From Tenodera sinensis (Eukaryota; Arthropoda; Insecta; Mantodea; Mantidae), in the NCBI GenBank assembly GCA_030765045.1, contig CM060961.1:31107305-31171304 (forward strand): 64,000 nt of DNA. The letters are read 5' to 3'. The position numbers and the translations under genes are program-made. The notes beneath the pieces are model-generated. The model did not search any database. It was not told where the DNA came from and worked only from the letters and a program-made list of their open reading frames with translations. Below, piece by piece: positions 61,901-64,000 of this stretch. Numbering within the stretch: position 1 is the stretch's first letter; the number at the start of each line of letters is the position of its first letter.

Positions 61901-63764
61901 GTTTGTGGCATTTTCTCATACAATTTCACTCCACTTATCAATAAGTCACGTTCACTTGTCCTTTTATTTACATTAACACTATATATATTATTATTACTAT
62001 TATATTGACTATTACAATTGGTAATATTTACATTTTTATTTAAAATATATAATATTATTTTATATACATATAGAGAAATTACAGTAATCAGGTTGTCCTC
62101 TTTAAAAACACTACGACATGAAGTCCTATTACTTAGCTTATAGATAGTTCTTGTACAATTCTTTTGCAAAATTAACAACCTATTTAAATTCTGTTTACTT
62201 GTACTTCCCCAGACCTCAATTCCATATTGAAAATAATGATATATCACACCAAAATATACAATTTTTAATGCTGAAGCATTCAGATATTTGGATAGTTATT
62301 GTTTTAAGAGATAATACTTTCTTTGTCGTTTACAAATTTTAGCTTTTGTATTTTATATTCGTTATGTTTTATTAACTATTTTGTCACTTTGTATAAATAT
62401 TCTTTGTCTTTTTGGCAGCCTGTAACTGTGACAGGAAGATGTTAAAATAAAAAAATAATAGATATAATCCTGAGCTTACCCTACTACAGATAAAGTCAAT
62501 GTAAAGGTCAAATGACAGATTTCTATCTAACACTTGTCCTAAAAATTTAATCTGTTGCACATGTTCCAGTATTGTATTTTGTACATTTACATTTACAGAA
62601 TTATTCAAATTTGAATTATGCTATTGAAAATGCATCAGTTTTGTCTTGCCTATATCTATATTTAGGTTATTATCTTCTAAGTATTTTAGTATAACTTTTA
62701 ATGAATCCATCATCAAATTTTCCAAGATATTTAATGATTTAATCCAATACAGAAATGTGGTATCATCAGCATAAGATATACTTTTGCAATTTTCAAAGTC
62801 AGATATGTTATTTATATACGTTTATGCACACCCACACGCACATGCACACGCACCACACCCACACCCACACGCACATGCACACTCACACCACACTGCTACG
62901 TACATGCTATCTAGATACTCCTTTAACGAATAAAAATAATTTCTCATTAATAACACTTTTCTTTTAAATTTGTTTACATAAATGATTTCCTTGATATCAG
63001 GTGGTAATTTATTATATAATTTAATGCTGTTGTACATAGCAGTATCCTCATATAATGAGGTTCTATAATGGCAGACAGTAGAAGTGTTGCCTCTTGTTCT
63101 CCTATTGTTTGGTGGACAATCAGTGGGAGAAATCCATCACTTAGTAATAGCCTCCAGATTGAATTCGTTTGTTTTCTCTTTTTTATTTTAGTATATCAAT
63201 AGTTTCTCATGTAATTATGTGCTTGTATTAGTCAGAGATGAATAGTACTTTAATGCTATCAAAATCAATGTGGTGGCTGGTATCAATTACATGTTAAGCT
63301 ATGGCAGACTTTTCTGGCTGGATAAGCTTTAAACCTTTGATAAGCAAGGTATTTGATAGATTCACAGATGAGCAATGGGTTAATCTCACCCTTTACTGGT
63401 GGTAGCAGAAATTGTAGCTTCCTAACCAAGCTGTGGCAAGTATGGGCTTCATATTTGTGTTGACTGATGGTGGAAAATTTTACTAGTTACCCCAAAGGCC
63501 CAAAGTTGGGATAGGTTTTTAAGAAAGATACAAATGTAAGGTGCACAAAGTAATTTTCTTGTGATAGGGATTTACCACCAGAGTTGGTTGGCGTCTCAGT
63601 GAAGGATTTAGTGAAGGCAATAGGAGAAAGCAGAGCAAATGGAAATGGAGTGACCCCACCAGGAACCCCAAGACGCACATCTCGCAGTTCTAGTCCCAAA
63701 GCTGGACCTGGTGGTGGTGCTTCACCTCGCATAAGTCGGAGTTCTAGTCCAGTCCCAATTCCAG
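30285..63764 (+). CDS. hiw: Partial highwire/MYCBP2 (PAM, RPM-1) E3 ubiquitin ligase gene, ten internal exons
   Basis: This is the gene span; the exons are listed separately. Joined exons: 30285-30507, 30644-30829, 36635-36811, 42147-42353, 43005-43216, 48346-48496, 49462-49606, 53805-54035, 55178-55400, 63568-63764 (1952 bases: one leading base, 650 codons, one trailing base). Phases agree at all nine junctions and every intron is GT-AG. The product matches my memory of the metazoan MYCBP2 family through the filamin-type repeat, with the segment AYENYSFEELRF, then two SH3-like modules with EAW motifs, then a Ser/Pro-rich linker with TPPGTPRR. Family members are giant neuronal ubiquitin ligases that act at synapses and axons and restrain the DLK/Wallenda MAP kinase pathway. 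Several family landmarks (RCC1-like and PHR domains before, DOC and RING after) are outside these exons. Introns run from 136 bases to about 8.2 kb and are full of transposons. No stop codon or frameshift is seen in any exon, so the gene looks functional. Confidence 0.93.
30644..30829 (+). CDS. hiw: highwire exon 2 of window (filamin-type repeat)
   Basis: It lies only 136 bases after the previous exon. The acceptor is TTTTGCAG and the donor is AAG|GTGGGC, with phase 0 at both ends (62 codons). The protein begins IEVKAVPIDKKE and ends CYYAITIMK. It joins without a gap to the next exon to give ITIMKAYENYSFEELRF, a family-typical string. Confidence 0.95.
30830..32500. other. First part of the intron after exon 2, includes a triplet repeat
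   Basis: No coding exon is seen. The only marked element is the trinucleotide microsatellite at 31853-31996. Confidence 0.45.
31853..31996. repeat. (CCA/CCG)n (ACC, ATC) trinucleotide repeat
   Basis: About 48 triplets in blocks: ATC, ACC, GCC/ACC mixes, CCG, then ACT/ACC, then ATC. It lies in an intron; translated open frames here are artefacts. Confidence 0.95.
32510..32945 (-). repeat. RepA copy, reverse, left half
   Basis: CACAAAATTCAATATATGCA, TTTCCATGTAAATGGTAGTA, TGTTTTGGTGGAATACAATG and the end GGTATAGAAAGTAAAATG appear in reverse RepA order. It lies in the 5.8-kb intron between exons 2 and 3 of highwire. Confidence 0.75.
34480..34900 (-). mobile_element. SineB copy, fold-back form with target-site duplication
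   Basis: Flanked by ATTAACCAT (34471-34479 and 34901-34909). The left part is the reverse complement of a tRNA-derived head (B box complement GGGATTTGAACC near 34519, A box complement CTAACCATTGAGCTA near 34562) and the upstream segment. The right part is the forward SineB tail ending GTTGGCATAAATAAATAA. The tail region itself (34739-34898) folds on itself in a hairpin of about 70-bp arms. Confidence 0.85.
34739..34898. repeat. Long inverted repeat inside SineB
   Basis: The arm 34739-34806 (TTATTTATTTATGCCAACAA onward) is complementary to 34826-34898, with a loop of about 20 bases and a few mismatches. It would form a strong hairpin in RNA or single-stranded DNA. Confidence 0.9.
35861..36330 (-). 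mobile_element. hAT element fragment
   Basis: One hAT-like end (CAGTGGCAGCCCATACTTT from 35861) lies just outside the coding remnant at 35987-36313. The other end and a target duplication were not found. Confidence 0.55.
35987..36313 (-). pseudogene. hAT transposase C-terminal fragment
   Basis: A 108-codon open frame without stops. It contains HEKLFSLVLTIPFTDALVDR followed by GFSCLKKIKLTTRN, the hATC dimerisation motif (usual form: P.S.A..ERGFS...IK...RN). The fragment is intact in frame, so it is younger than the hAT copy at 24 kb. The family differs from that one, judging by ends and motif. It lies inside the highwire intron on the opposite strand. Confidence 0.75.
36635..36811 (+). CDS. 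hiw: highwire exon 3 of window (filamin-type repeat, core)
   Basis: The acceptor is TTGTCTTCCAG and the donor is GAG|GTAAGG; phase 0 on both sides, 59 codons. The protein contains FEELRFTSPAVKRSSENM and DGTYSATWTPGSVGWYSV. The pattern of DGTY.A.W.P...G.Y...V is the core beta-strand signature of a filamin repeat. The preceding intron of 5.8 kb carries a RepA copy, a SineB copy and a hAT fragment. Confidence 0.95.
37035..37580 (-). mobile_element. Tigger/pogo-like transposon fragment
   Basis: On the - strand an open frame (37383-37571) contains KQKKVVVSTDKKLDAINQID followed by GETLKKIAAELY, the CENP-B/Psq-type helix-turn-helix start of Tigger transposases. After the stop at 37383 a second piece continues out of frame. 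At 37060-37095 AATCCAGATAATCCGGGTTAGG resembles the ends of Tigger-like elements. No DDE core is left. Confidence 0.6.
38478..38985 (-). pseudogene. IS630/mariner-superfamily transposase, C-terminal half, interrupted by a LINE tail
   Basis: Read on the - strand: LKNEVY, a stop, NNPHSLEELKDNIIGEII and ISEEELMCVNG (38905-38780). After a break comes NVLKRSERCVAAQGHHFQHL (38552-38490), the usual C-terminus of this transposase type. The break holds the 3' end of a LINE (38555-38776). The direction is opposite to the N-terminal half at 38993. Confidence 0.7.
38555..38776 (-). mobile_element. 5'-truncated LINE 3' end
   Basis: On the - strand KHLLLQHCFYSVEEFVNTFL then a stop at about 38680, a typical LINE ORF2 C-terminus, followed by about 110 bases of 3' UTR ending in an AATTTGAAATTTGA-like run. 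It sits exactly inside the transposase C-terminal coding sequence. A short GAAA may be the target duplication, too short to be sure. Confidence 0.6.
38993..39238 (+). pseudogene. IS630/mariner-superfamily transposase, N-side catalytic part
   Basis: Frame: FLFTDEAWFSLNHMSPQNNR, YWCAEKPSIVYKMPLHDQKS, GVWCAVNLY, a stop, then IFFEYTVNGLRYKDT and KPFLEYLYDI. FTDEAW carries the first catalytic Asp. It stops exactly where the Tc1-like element begins (39241-39243). The continuation YFQQDSAIVDTADLLLKF is found at 41515, so the Tc1-like element split this gene. Confidence 0.85.
39653..39911. mobile_element. SineB fold-back copy with 15-bp target-site duplication
   Basis: Perfect duplication AATAATATGATAGTT (39638-39652 and 39912-39926). 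It begins with the reverse complement of the SineB middle (GAGAGGTAGAACTGG, B-box complement, A-box complement), then switches to the forward strand at about 39804 and runs to the tail GGCATAAATAAAT. Some 45 bases occur in both orientations. Confidence 0.9.
40170..41000 (+). pseudogene. Tc1-like transposase relic
   Basis: Order of recognisable parts: PETDATLIADAERNPFQTAS and SLRTAPRRVNDAGF (DNA-binding part), NNMIFSDEVTFSS (first Asp), SVSCWGWMSRDGLAVLW, RYPDGIIEFIQDNHPVHTS (second Asp) and SPDLNRIENA.AEVKRELHS (third acidic position, the Glu of DD34E). Stops after VHTS and before AEVKR plus frame changes show it is inactive. All three catalytic motifs can still be located. Confidence 0.85.
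41515..41575 (+). pseudogene. Continuation of the split transposase (second catalytic Asp)
   Basis: Frame YFQQDSAIVDTADLLLKF. QQD is the second Asp motif of the transposase whose first part ends at 39238. The next part is not found downstream; a C-terminal half lies in the opposite orientation at 38478-38985. Confidence 0.8.
41640..41895 (-). repeat. tRNA-like SINE, reverse
   Basis: The complement has B-box-like GGTTCAATCCC (from 41859-41870) and an A-box-like piece near 41905. The body contains GAACCCGGAGAAAACCTGCC. A related body is at 53170-53265. Confidence 0.6.
42147..42353 (+). CDS. hiw: highwire exon 4 of window (end of filamin-type repeat, first SH3-like module)
   Basis: The acceptor is CCCTTTGCAG and the donor is GAG|GTAAGC; phase 0, 69 codons. 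It contains VYKVEVKEPPQGMTPP, the last strand of the filamin-type repeat, then RKFVAKNSAGLRIRAHPSLQ and IGIVHVNGTIAFIDE. The latter starts an SH3-like fold and is among the most strongly conserved parts of the family. Confidence 0.95.
42590..42955 (-). repeat. RepA copy, reverse, left half
   Basis: TTTTCCATGTAAATGATGGT, TGGGGGATTTTCTTGAAAATC, TACTGAACGTAAATACAAAG, TCAAGGGGCTTCAAAACACA and the end CAGTAGAGAAAGTCAAAAT all match. It ends about 45 bases before exon 5 of highwire, the closest repeat to an exon in this gene. Confidence 0.8.
43005..43216 (+). CDS. hiw: highwire exon 5 of window (first SH3-like module, second half)
   Basis: The acceptor is CCACTTTACAG and the donor is AAGG|GTAAGA. 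It starts in phase 0 and ends with two bases of a codon that the next exon completes. The protein reads IHNDDGVWLRLSQDTI, then GHGEAWCLQYNQHLGKTLL and PVEEPK, closing the first SH3-like unit. The end, RKLPDTAHKEG, is less conserved linker. Confidence 0.95.
43369..43594 (+). mobile_element. SineB copy with 11-bp target-site duplication
   Basis: Flanked by AAATTAATATA (43358-43368 and 43595-43605). It starts with the reversed tail (ATTATTTATTTATGCC), then the forward upstream segment (GTTTACCAGGAGAAATACGA), the tRNA head with A box (TAGCTCAGTGGTTAGAG) and B box (GGTTCAAATCCC), and stops at CCAGTTCTACCTCTC. Confidence 0.92.
43634..44947 (+). mobile_element. Full-length mariner transposon, inactive
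   Basis: Imperfect terminal inverted repeats of about 28 bp: TATGATGGTAATCCCAAAAG (from 43634) and TTACTTTTGGGATCATCC (44923-44940, complement). TA dinucleotides sit at both edges. It is about 1.3 kb, the normal mariner length, with one transposase gene between. It lies about 40 bases from a SineB copy in the 5.1-kb intron between exons 5 and 6. Confidence 0.92.
43787..44850 (+). pseudogene. Mariner transposase pseudogene
   Basis: N-terminal helix-turn-helix region: EVRTVIQFFSAEGVKPIKIH and YGESCMDVKNVRKWCREF. The linker follows in other frames with HKRQCTETPCQFLQHYADEK. The second catalytic Asp is in LLHDNTRPHTAPQTVDLL and the third in YSLDLAPSDYHLLPKLKEHL, with the 34-residue spacing region intact. 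The first catalytic motif, usually VTGDETW, has been altered to VTFNRNLV, so the enzyme would be dead even without the frameshifts near 44000, the stop at 44305 and others. The end DYVEK-stop is normal. Confidence 0.93.
45362..45897 (+). pseudogene. LINE ORF2 C-terminal region
   Basis: First frame: NSGLYLLGQLAKYGDINILK, SAYYGIVYPHLTYGIEIWGG and TSKTNMDRLLKIQKK. After one frameshift near 45590: VISLYVFRTIMLVKEKKKFN, KYDTRSANDYHRVSTNKSQT and AILYNKLPLAVKNRTDSKFK, to the TAA at 45895. This is the region after the reverse transcriptase of a non-LTR element. The related copy at 61894 is on the other strand. No A-tail is obvious. Confidence 0.82.
46210..46946. mobile_element. SineB dimer with 12-bp target-site duplication
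   Basis: Flanked by AGGTTACCTTAT (46198-46209 and 46947-46958). It starts with a reversed tail (TATTATTTATTTATGCC), jumps to the B box, then continues as two head-to-tail units with a period of exactly 326 bases (CCCACACACGG at 46301 and 46627; TACCTC at 46285, 46611 and 46937). Each unit has A box and B box. The two units are nearly identical, so the dimer is young. Confidence 0.95.
47047..47940 (-). mobile_element. Second mariner-type element, reverse, decayed
   Basis: At 47047 GGGTCAATCAACTATAAACA resembles a mariner end. On the - strand GDAFLNRIIMCDETWVHPNQ (47887-47828) holds the first catalytic Asp, and after breaks pieces like SPRTTG and KFKLPFSENS appear (47690-47620) in different frames. 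A tetranucleotide microsatellite has grown inside. The other end was not found. Confidence 0.75.
47268..47361. repeat. (ACTC)n microsatellite
   Basis: About 23 units with one interruption (CTCT) near 47313. It lies inside the mariner-type element. Confidence 0.97.
48346..48496 (+). CDS. hiw: highwire exon 6 of window (second SH3-like module, first half)
   Basis: The acceptor is TTGCTTCAG and the donor is CAT|GTAAGT. The first base completes the split glycine codon from exon 5. The protein contains CGPGEYTVVKCGASGHNVRS and GNQVTVMDH. NVRSRPSL lines up with LRIRAHPSL in exon 4, so the two modules look like an old internal duplication. Confidence 0.94.
48580..49361. repeat. Large inverted repeat enclosing a SineB copy
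   Basis: GTTGGACACTAATAATGT (48580-48597) is matched by its complement at 49344-49361. The arms continue inward (AGTGCTTTACAT, TTAGTTAGCAAACATGTAGT at about 48638-48660) for some 85 bases; the right arm has an extra segment of about 55 bases. The loop holds about 270 bases of unique sequence and a SineB fold-back. Possibly a fold-back transposon. It begins 84 bases after exon 6. Confidence 0.8.
48937..49229. mobile_element. SineB fold-back copy, diverged
   Basis: Reverse segment (GAGAGGTAGAATCAG, B-box complement AGGATTTGAACC, A-box complement CTAACCATTGAGCTAC) followed by forward segment (GTCACAGTAGCTCAGTGGTT, B box GGTTCAAATCCC, tail GTTGGCATAAATAAATAATA). The tRNA head is thus present in both orientations. 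Target duplications are not clean. Confidence 0.85.
49462..49606 (+). CDS. hiw: highwire exon 7 of window (second SH3-like module, second half)
   Basis: The acceptor is ATTCCAG and the donor is GGAG|GTATTT. It starts in phase 0 and ends after the first base of a codon. The protein reads VVNGEGTWVQLDKETMRKFC and TEGEAWSLALSRSDVVYLKK. TWVQLDKETM and GEAWSLAL match VWLRLSQDTI and GEAWCLQY of exon 5. Confidence 0.94.
49690..50180 (-). repeat. SineB-related copy expanded by a minisatellite
   Basis: The left side has the reversed B box (CAGATTTGAACCACAGATC at 49707) and A-box complement. The right side continues with TTTTTCCTGGTAAACC as in other reversed SineB copies. Between them the A-box-containing segment is repeated nine times. 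Confidence 0.85.
49746..50150. repeat. 45-bp minisatellite, nine units
   Basis: Unit starts at 49746, 49791, 49836, 49881, 49926, 49971, 50016, 50061 and 50106. The unit is CTGAGCTACYGTGTCAACAT followed by GCCAGTAGGACATTAAATTC and CCTGA. The length is a multiple of three, so it gives a false 146-codon open frame. Units differ by one or two bases, with a C/T switch (ACCGTG to ACTGTG) halfway. Confidence 0.97.
50296..50560. mobile_element. Hairpin MITE-like element with 12-bp target-site duplication
   Basis: Flanked by AAGTGATCATTT (50284-50295 and 50561-50572). Arms of 82 bases (50307-50388 and 50426-50507) differ at only two positions and enclose a 37-base loop. No coding capacity. The duplication is longer than for Tc1, hAT or piggyBac, so classification is open. 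Confidence 0.88.
50605..50700 (-). repeat. tRNA-like SINE fragment
   Basis: The - strand has an A box (GTAGCTCAGTTGGTCAGAGC, from 50670-50690) and a degraded B box (near 50628). It resembles the SineB head but lacks the tail. Confidence 0.6.
50880..51300. other. Intron stretch, nothing recognised
   Basis: AT-rich, no motif seen. Confidence 0.4.
51316..51665 (+). mobile_element. SineC, GC-rich tRNA-derived SINE with target-site duplication
   Basis: Flanked by AGGTATAATACAAG (51302-51315) and AGGTTTAATACAAG (51666-51679), 13 of 14 identical. The head has an A-box region (TAGGCAATTGGTAGCGCAC) and B box (GGGTCCGATCCCC) at tRNA spacing. The 270-base body is far richer in GC than the intron around it. 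No poly-A tail; it ends CTTAGCTTAGTT. Confidence 0.88.
52268..52725 (+). pseudogene. Transposase N-terminal fragment of unassigned family
   Basis: An open frame from the ATG at 52270 contains RVAPATGISLSTVKKIKKEM, a homeodomain-like helix-turn-helix. After stops and shifts come RPKPFTDLDDFDMCVVRR and TVPTVKALLHKLRETIGYKG, then SSMLKVLRQHARWHQ. The two helix-turn-helix regions before a missing DDE domain suggest an IS630-superfamily protein. The catalytic part is not recognisable. Confidence 0.6.
53170..53265 (+). repeat. SINE body fragment
   Basis: GGGTTTTCTCTGGGTTCTCC and the following bases are the complement of the body of the element at 41640-41895 (GAACCCGGAGAAAACC). No tRNA boxes are left. 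Confidence 0.5.
53805..54035 (+). CDS. hiw: highwire exon 8 of window (Ser/Pro/Phe-rich linker)
   Basis: The acceptor is TTCCTTTATCAG and the donor is AGAT|GTAAGA. Two leading bases complete a Glu codon from exon 7, and one trailing T is carried into exon 9. The protein includes RKGFDFSHNTTPSPFAST, GFNFGTSTPQS and NPFVFGSFGQD, a disordered linker with repeated F-x-F/FG dipeptides. Phase and neighbours support it more than sequence conservation does. Confidence 0.88.
54291..54630. repeat. Polypyrimidine (CTT/CCT)n tract
   Basis: About 340 bases with almost only C and T on the + strand, in CTTCTC, CCTCCTC and CTCATT mixtures. It gives false open frames on both strands. It lies in the intron between exons 8 and 9. 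Confidence 0.95.
55178..55400 (+). CDS. hiw: highwire exon 9 of window (linker with charged helix)
   Basis: The acceptor is TTTTTTTACAG and the donor is GGCAG|GTAAGC; enters and leaves in matching phases (2 bases in, 2 bases out). The protein contains GTTVKAIHDILHGPDSKPA, then a run of alternating Arg and Glu residues (about residues 40 to 53 of the exon) and FAALQKWLKGEEGR. The Arg/Glu stretch is probably a charged single helix. Confidence 0.9.
55718..56340. mobile_element. SineB inverted dimer
   Basis: The left half (55718-56010) is SineB in reverse: B-box complement, A-box complement, GTTTACTGGG complement, GCAAGTACTTTATGTCCC, then the tail end. The right half (56020-56340) is SineB forward, full length, to TAACATAAATAAATAATAAT. 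The halves form a large palindrome with arms of roughly 270 bases. Both are more diverged than the 46-kb dimer. Confidence 0.88.
56387..56662. mobile_element. SineB fold-back copy with 14-bp target-site duplication
   Basis: Flanked by AAGGTGTACTAGAA (56373-56386 and 56663-56676). Left part reversed (GAGAGGTAGAGCTGG to CCCCTGGTAAACC), right part forward from AAATCCCAGTTGTGG (56547) to the tail GTTGGCATAAATAAAT. It lies 40 bases after the inverted dimer. Confidence 0.93.
56742..57323 (+). mobile_element. 5'-truncated LINE with 3' (ATTC)n tail and 13-bp target-site duplication
   Basis: Flanked by TACACATCATATG (56729-56741 and 57324-57336). The coding frame runs to a TAA at 57128-57130 and contains CEMCGEKESIEHYLTECKEL, a CCHC zinc finger typical of the C-terminus of R1/Jockey-group LINEs, and a Lys/Glu-rich end. 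A 3' UTR of about 160 bases leads into about seven ATTC units in place of poly-A. The ATG at 56726 belongs to the target DNA, not the element. Confidence 0.93.
57414..57865. mobile_element. Fold-back (long terminal inverted repeat) element
   Basis: Left arm 57414-57590 and right arm 57710-57865 are inverted copies of each other with few mismatches (for example AACACTGAACAACACTTACA and TTTCGAAGGTTAACTTTCCT on the left arm). The loop of about 115 bases has no coding frame. A 12-base string AAATATATATCT occurs at 57362 and 57862, possibly a target duplication, but it is low-complexity. Confidence 0.85.
58242..59045 (-). repeat. RepA copy, reverse, complete
   Basis: It starts ACTTTCTCTACT (58242-58253) and ends AGTAGTGAAAGT (59034-59045), 11 of 12 complementary. 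All RepA landmarks are present in reverse. With the copy at 28760 it shares the adjacent string GATGTGTTGCACTCACATG outside the 12-mer. Length 804 bp. Confidence 0.85.
59215..59448 (-). pseudogene. LINE reverse transcriptase fragment between two RepA copies
   Basis: On the - strand one frame reads CPQGGIL, a stop, then TLWYLVIDELTEQTEQEG and DADGLPSD. CPQGGILSP..W...(I/V)D.L is reverse transcriptase block 4 of Jockey/R1-group LINEs, and DADG corresponds to the YADD box. It is only about 230 bases long and ends abruptly at the second RepA copy. Confidence 0.75.
59457..60334 (-). repeat. RepA copy, reverse, complete, with CA-rich expansion
   Basis: It starts ACTTTCTCTACT (59457-59468) and ends CGTAGAGAAAGT (60323-60334). 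A CA-rich microsatellite (60135-60242) occupies the position of the GT/GTCT tract in other copies. It is in the same orientation as the copy 400 bases before it. Length 878 bp. Confidence 0.85.
60135..60242. repeat. CA-rich microsatellite inside RepA
   Basis: Mixed GCACG, CACCCA and a final (AC)n of about 12 units. Confidence 0.93.
60338..60880 (+). pseudogene. Unidentified degraded coding sequence
   Basis: Two overlapping frames look coding-like: GIPRTKRQKGSHKMQDIHIP with NLRNLIKAYYKNKTSPGKNI, and after a shift near 60600 VKTTHFWETYQEINEDAKLV, DPRVWEKVFIHNKRQLLRNS to a TAG at 60877. The amino acid make-up is rich in K, N, H and Q without simple repeats. No domain recognised. Being next to LINE relics, a transposon origin is the simplest guess. 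Confidence 0.35.
60940..61062 (-). repeat. RepA left-end fragment, reverse
   Basis: TTCAGGGAGTTTCAAAACAT, TTTCTGATGAAATCTTGGTA and the tip TACTTCCTCTACTTACTGTA ending TAGAGGAAGTAAAAATAAC match the terminal 120 bases of RepA. Confidence 0.75.
61065..61740. other. Intron stretch, nothing recognised
   Basis: AT-rich; may include the 3' UTR of the LINE fragment at 61742. Confidence 0.4.
61742..61893 (-). pseudogene. LINE C-terminal zinc-finger fragment
   Basis: On the - strand PSICPLCDLQEEMDRDHLQI then CPATSNAPSI and YWRARGLMTSLSEIQH to a stop. The C-x2-C-x9-H-x4-C finger followed by YWRAR is the usual end of an RNase H-bearing LINE ORF2. No stop interrupts it. At 61893 it changes abruptly into a different LINE. 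Confidence 0.8.
61894..62820 (-). pseudogene. LINE reverse transcriptase C-terminal half
   Basis: On the - strand from high to low coordinate: SISYADDTTFLYWIKSLNIL (catalytic YADD at 62762-62773), LNIDIGKTKLMHF, IKFLGQVLDRNLSFDLYIDF, then YGIEVWGSTSKQNLNRLLIL and SGVKLYEKMPQTIK. The order is that of an intact LINE from block 5 to the C-terminus, with several stops. Similar in kind to the element at 45362. The 5' part is missing at the CA repeat. Confidence 0.85.
62826..62895. repeat. CA-rich microsatellite
   Basis: CACACCCACACGCACATG-type repeats between two LINE fragments. Confidence 0.93.
62880..63125 (-). pseudogene. LINE C-terminal fragment, second copy
   Basis: On the - strand NRRTRGNTSTVCHYRTSLYE, DTAMYNSIKLYNKLPPDIKE and FKRKVLLMRNYFYSLKEYLD. 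YNKLPP..IKE and the FYS.(K/E)E(F/Y)L end are typical of LINE ORF2 C-termini. Its stop region runs into the microsatellite. Confidence 0.8.
63130..63560. other. End of the 8.2-kb intron before exon 10
   Basis: No repeat or gene recognised in the 430 bases before the exon except its own T-rich acceptor tract. Confidence 0.45.
63568..63764 (+). CDS. hiw: highwire exon 10 of window (Ser/Pro-rich region)
   Basis: The acceptor is TTTCTTGTGATAG and the donor is CCAG|GTGAGT. One base completes the split Arg codon and one is carried on to an exon beyond the window. The protein reads DLPPELVGVSVKDLVKAIGE, then SRANGNGVTPPGTPRRTSRS and SPRISRSSSPVPIP. I recognise DLPPEL..(L/V)SVK(D/E)LV.A.GESR as MYCBP2. 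The SxxSP repeats are likely phosphorylation sites (inference). Confidence 0.93.
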
Positions 63765-64000
63765 GTGAGTTTACAGAACTTGGAGCTTCTTGTAATGCAA
63801 CACTGTTATACTTGTCAATATCTATTTATCTGGATAATGGTTGCAAACAAAATATCAGCTGAGCTTGTGTTATTACATGTGTAGTTTTATATGTAAACAC
63901 CATAACAATTCTTAACATTTTTCCTGTGTTTGCTGCTTCATAGGAATACAAAGTACATGCTTATGTGACTATTTGTCCATTAATTTAGCTGGCATTTGCA
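63765..64000. other. Start of the next highwire intron
   Basis: Begins GTGAGT and is not finished within the window. Confidence 0.8.

Noticed and set aside
1..64000. CRISPR array, operon or prokaryotic mobile island
   Set aside because: Spliced exons, GT-AG introns, SINEs and mariner elements show a eukaryotic genome; the only regular array (45-bp units) has no spacers.

Overview
The window is a piece of an arthropod chromosome, almost certainly an insect. It is AT-rich, has spliceosomal introns of up to about 8 kb, and is packed with decayed mariner, Tc1, hAT, Tigger-like, non-LTR and LTR elements and tRNA-derived SINEs. The long introns and the SINE types would fit a large-genome hemimetabolous insect such as a cockroach or termite. 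That placement is inference and the sequence alone does not prove it.

The right half (30285 to 63764, + strand) carries ten consecutive coding exons of one host gene, the highwire/MYCBP2 (PAM, RPM-1) ubiquitin ligase. Every junction is GT-AG, the reading phase is kept through all ten exons, and together they encode 650 complete codons. They cover the filamin-type repeat, a duplicated SH3-like module and a Ser/Pro-rich linker. The N-terminal RCC1/PHR half must lie upstream of exon 1, and the C-terminal DOC and RING parts lie beyond the window. No upstream exon could be recognised in the first 30 kb.

The left half (1 to 30 kb) is gene-poor. Its one credible host signal is a GC-rich first coding exon on the - strand (18825 to 19010), with a signal peptide followed by a cysteine cluster like a leucine-rich-repeat N-cap. 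The rest is repeats: many copies of a dispersed element of about 0.8 to 1 kb (called RepA here), tRNA-derived SINEs, a non-LTR reverse transcriptase relic (16.2 to 16.9 kb), a transposase relic with a DUF4817-like N-terminus (23.2 kb), a hAT element with intact ends and target-site duplication (24306 to 25237), and a minus-strand LTR retrotransposon (25705 to 30046) broken by RepA insertions.

The highwire introns are a record of transposition. They hold a tRNA-derived SINE family (SineB) whose copies are mostly fold-backs or dimers with clear target-site duplications, a full-length mariner, a nest of SineB inside a Tc1-like element inside another transposase, a hairpin MITE, a 45-bp minisatellite grown out of a SINE, and several 5'-truncated LINEs. 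No operon, CRISPR array or new multi-gene system is visible. The new-looking material is the RepA and SineB families and the way they are arranged.
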